A stretch of 64,000 nucleotides of DNA from Shinisaurus crocodilurus (taxonomy: Eukaryota > Chordata > Lepidosauria > Squamata > Shinisauridae): assembly GCA_021292165.1 (NCBI GenBank), contig CM037877.1:307834834-307898833 (forward strand), read 5' to 3'. The notes under the pieces were generated by a model, which was not told the origin of the DNA, did no database searches, and saw nothing but the letters and a program-made list of their open reading frames with translations. The position numbers were made by a program, and so were the translations under genes. Shown piece by piece: positions 63,832 through 64,000 of the stretch. Each line of letters opens with the position of its first letter. Positions within the stretch are counted from its first letter, which is position 1.

Positions 63832-64000
63832 CCTTAGCTGCTGCTTGCTTCTTTTTGGGGGGAAGGAAGTGGGGTTGGGGAGGATTTGGATAATATTGGG
63901 AGGACTCAGGAGGGAGGGATCATCCTGTCTTTCCCTCTGTGATTCAAGCACTGCCATGAGGAATACTTGAGAGAAAGTTGTTCTTTGGGTATCCCAGGCT

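Overview
This is nuclear DNA from a vertebrate, most probably a squamate reptile (lizard). The main evidence is at least eight copies of a tRNA-headed SINE whose consensus matches the squamate Sauria SINE, ending in a TAAGCCGCCTTGGGTTCCTT tail and (AATA)n. CR1, L2-type, L1-type and Helitron sequences, several tRNA-Ala-like and 5S-rRNA-headed SINEs and many hAT-type miniature elements support this. I found no convincing host protein-coding exon, no functional tRNA or rRNA gene, and no operon-like or bacterial structure. The window reads as an intergenic or intronic segment densely filled with transposons, with a few repeat-free islands. All coordinates were read by eye; termini described with target-site duplications (TSDs) were checked base by base, and the others may be off by a few to tens of bases.

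Layout. 1-3.2 kb: a 135-bp foldback hAT MITE, a Sauria SINE and a 769-bp hAT element with GACTCG-rich ends. 3.7-7.4 kb: an AATGCAT-rich repeat, duplicated LINE 3' ends, and a LINE fragment with an open C-terminal reading frame. 7.4-13.6 kb: SINE and L2 fragments, a 129-bp inverted-repeat pair about 1.06 kb apart, and a perfect microsatellite hairpin. 13.7-22 kb: a probable solo LTR, L2, a foldback element split by CR1, an L2 copy split by an L1 copy, and CR1. 22-28.3 kb: two more GACTCG hAT copies, a complete-ended 2.3-kb Helitron with a broken helicase gene, and a second AATGCAT repeat. 28.5-31.2 kb is largely free of recognisable repeats. 31.2-38 kb: tRNA SINE, L2, a second LINE ORF copy (minus strand), a CR1 snapback with a tandem duplication, and MITEs. 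38-52 kb: mostly MITEs and SINEs separating unassigned sequence, then a fourth GACTCG hAT copy. 52.2-53.9 kb: a degraded hAT transposase carrying a MITE, followed by a cluster of Sauria and 5S-headed SINEs. 54-64 kb: foldback elements, the third LINE copy with a SINE in its 3' end, a 605-bp hAT element, and a repeat-free AT-homeodomain-motif-rich island at about 62.7-63.1 kb.

The notable biology is in the mobile elements. One family is a near-perfect palindrome with 13 copies, five of them flanked by exact 8-bp TSDs. A second hAT family has four copies, all with exact 8-bp TSDs, whose ends are built almost entirely from GACTC/GAGTC words and whose interiors differ, as if sequence had been acquired. 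Chimeric SINEs join a 5S-rRNA-like head to either a CR1-like or a Sauria-like tail. Two LINE fragments share the same 5' breakpoint while keeping an open reading frame.
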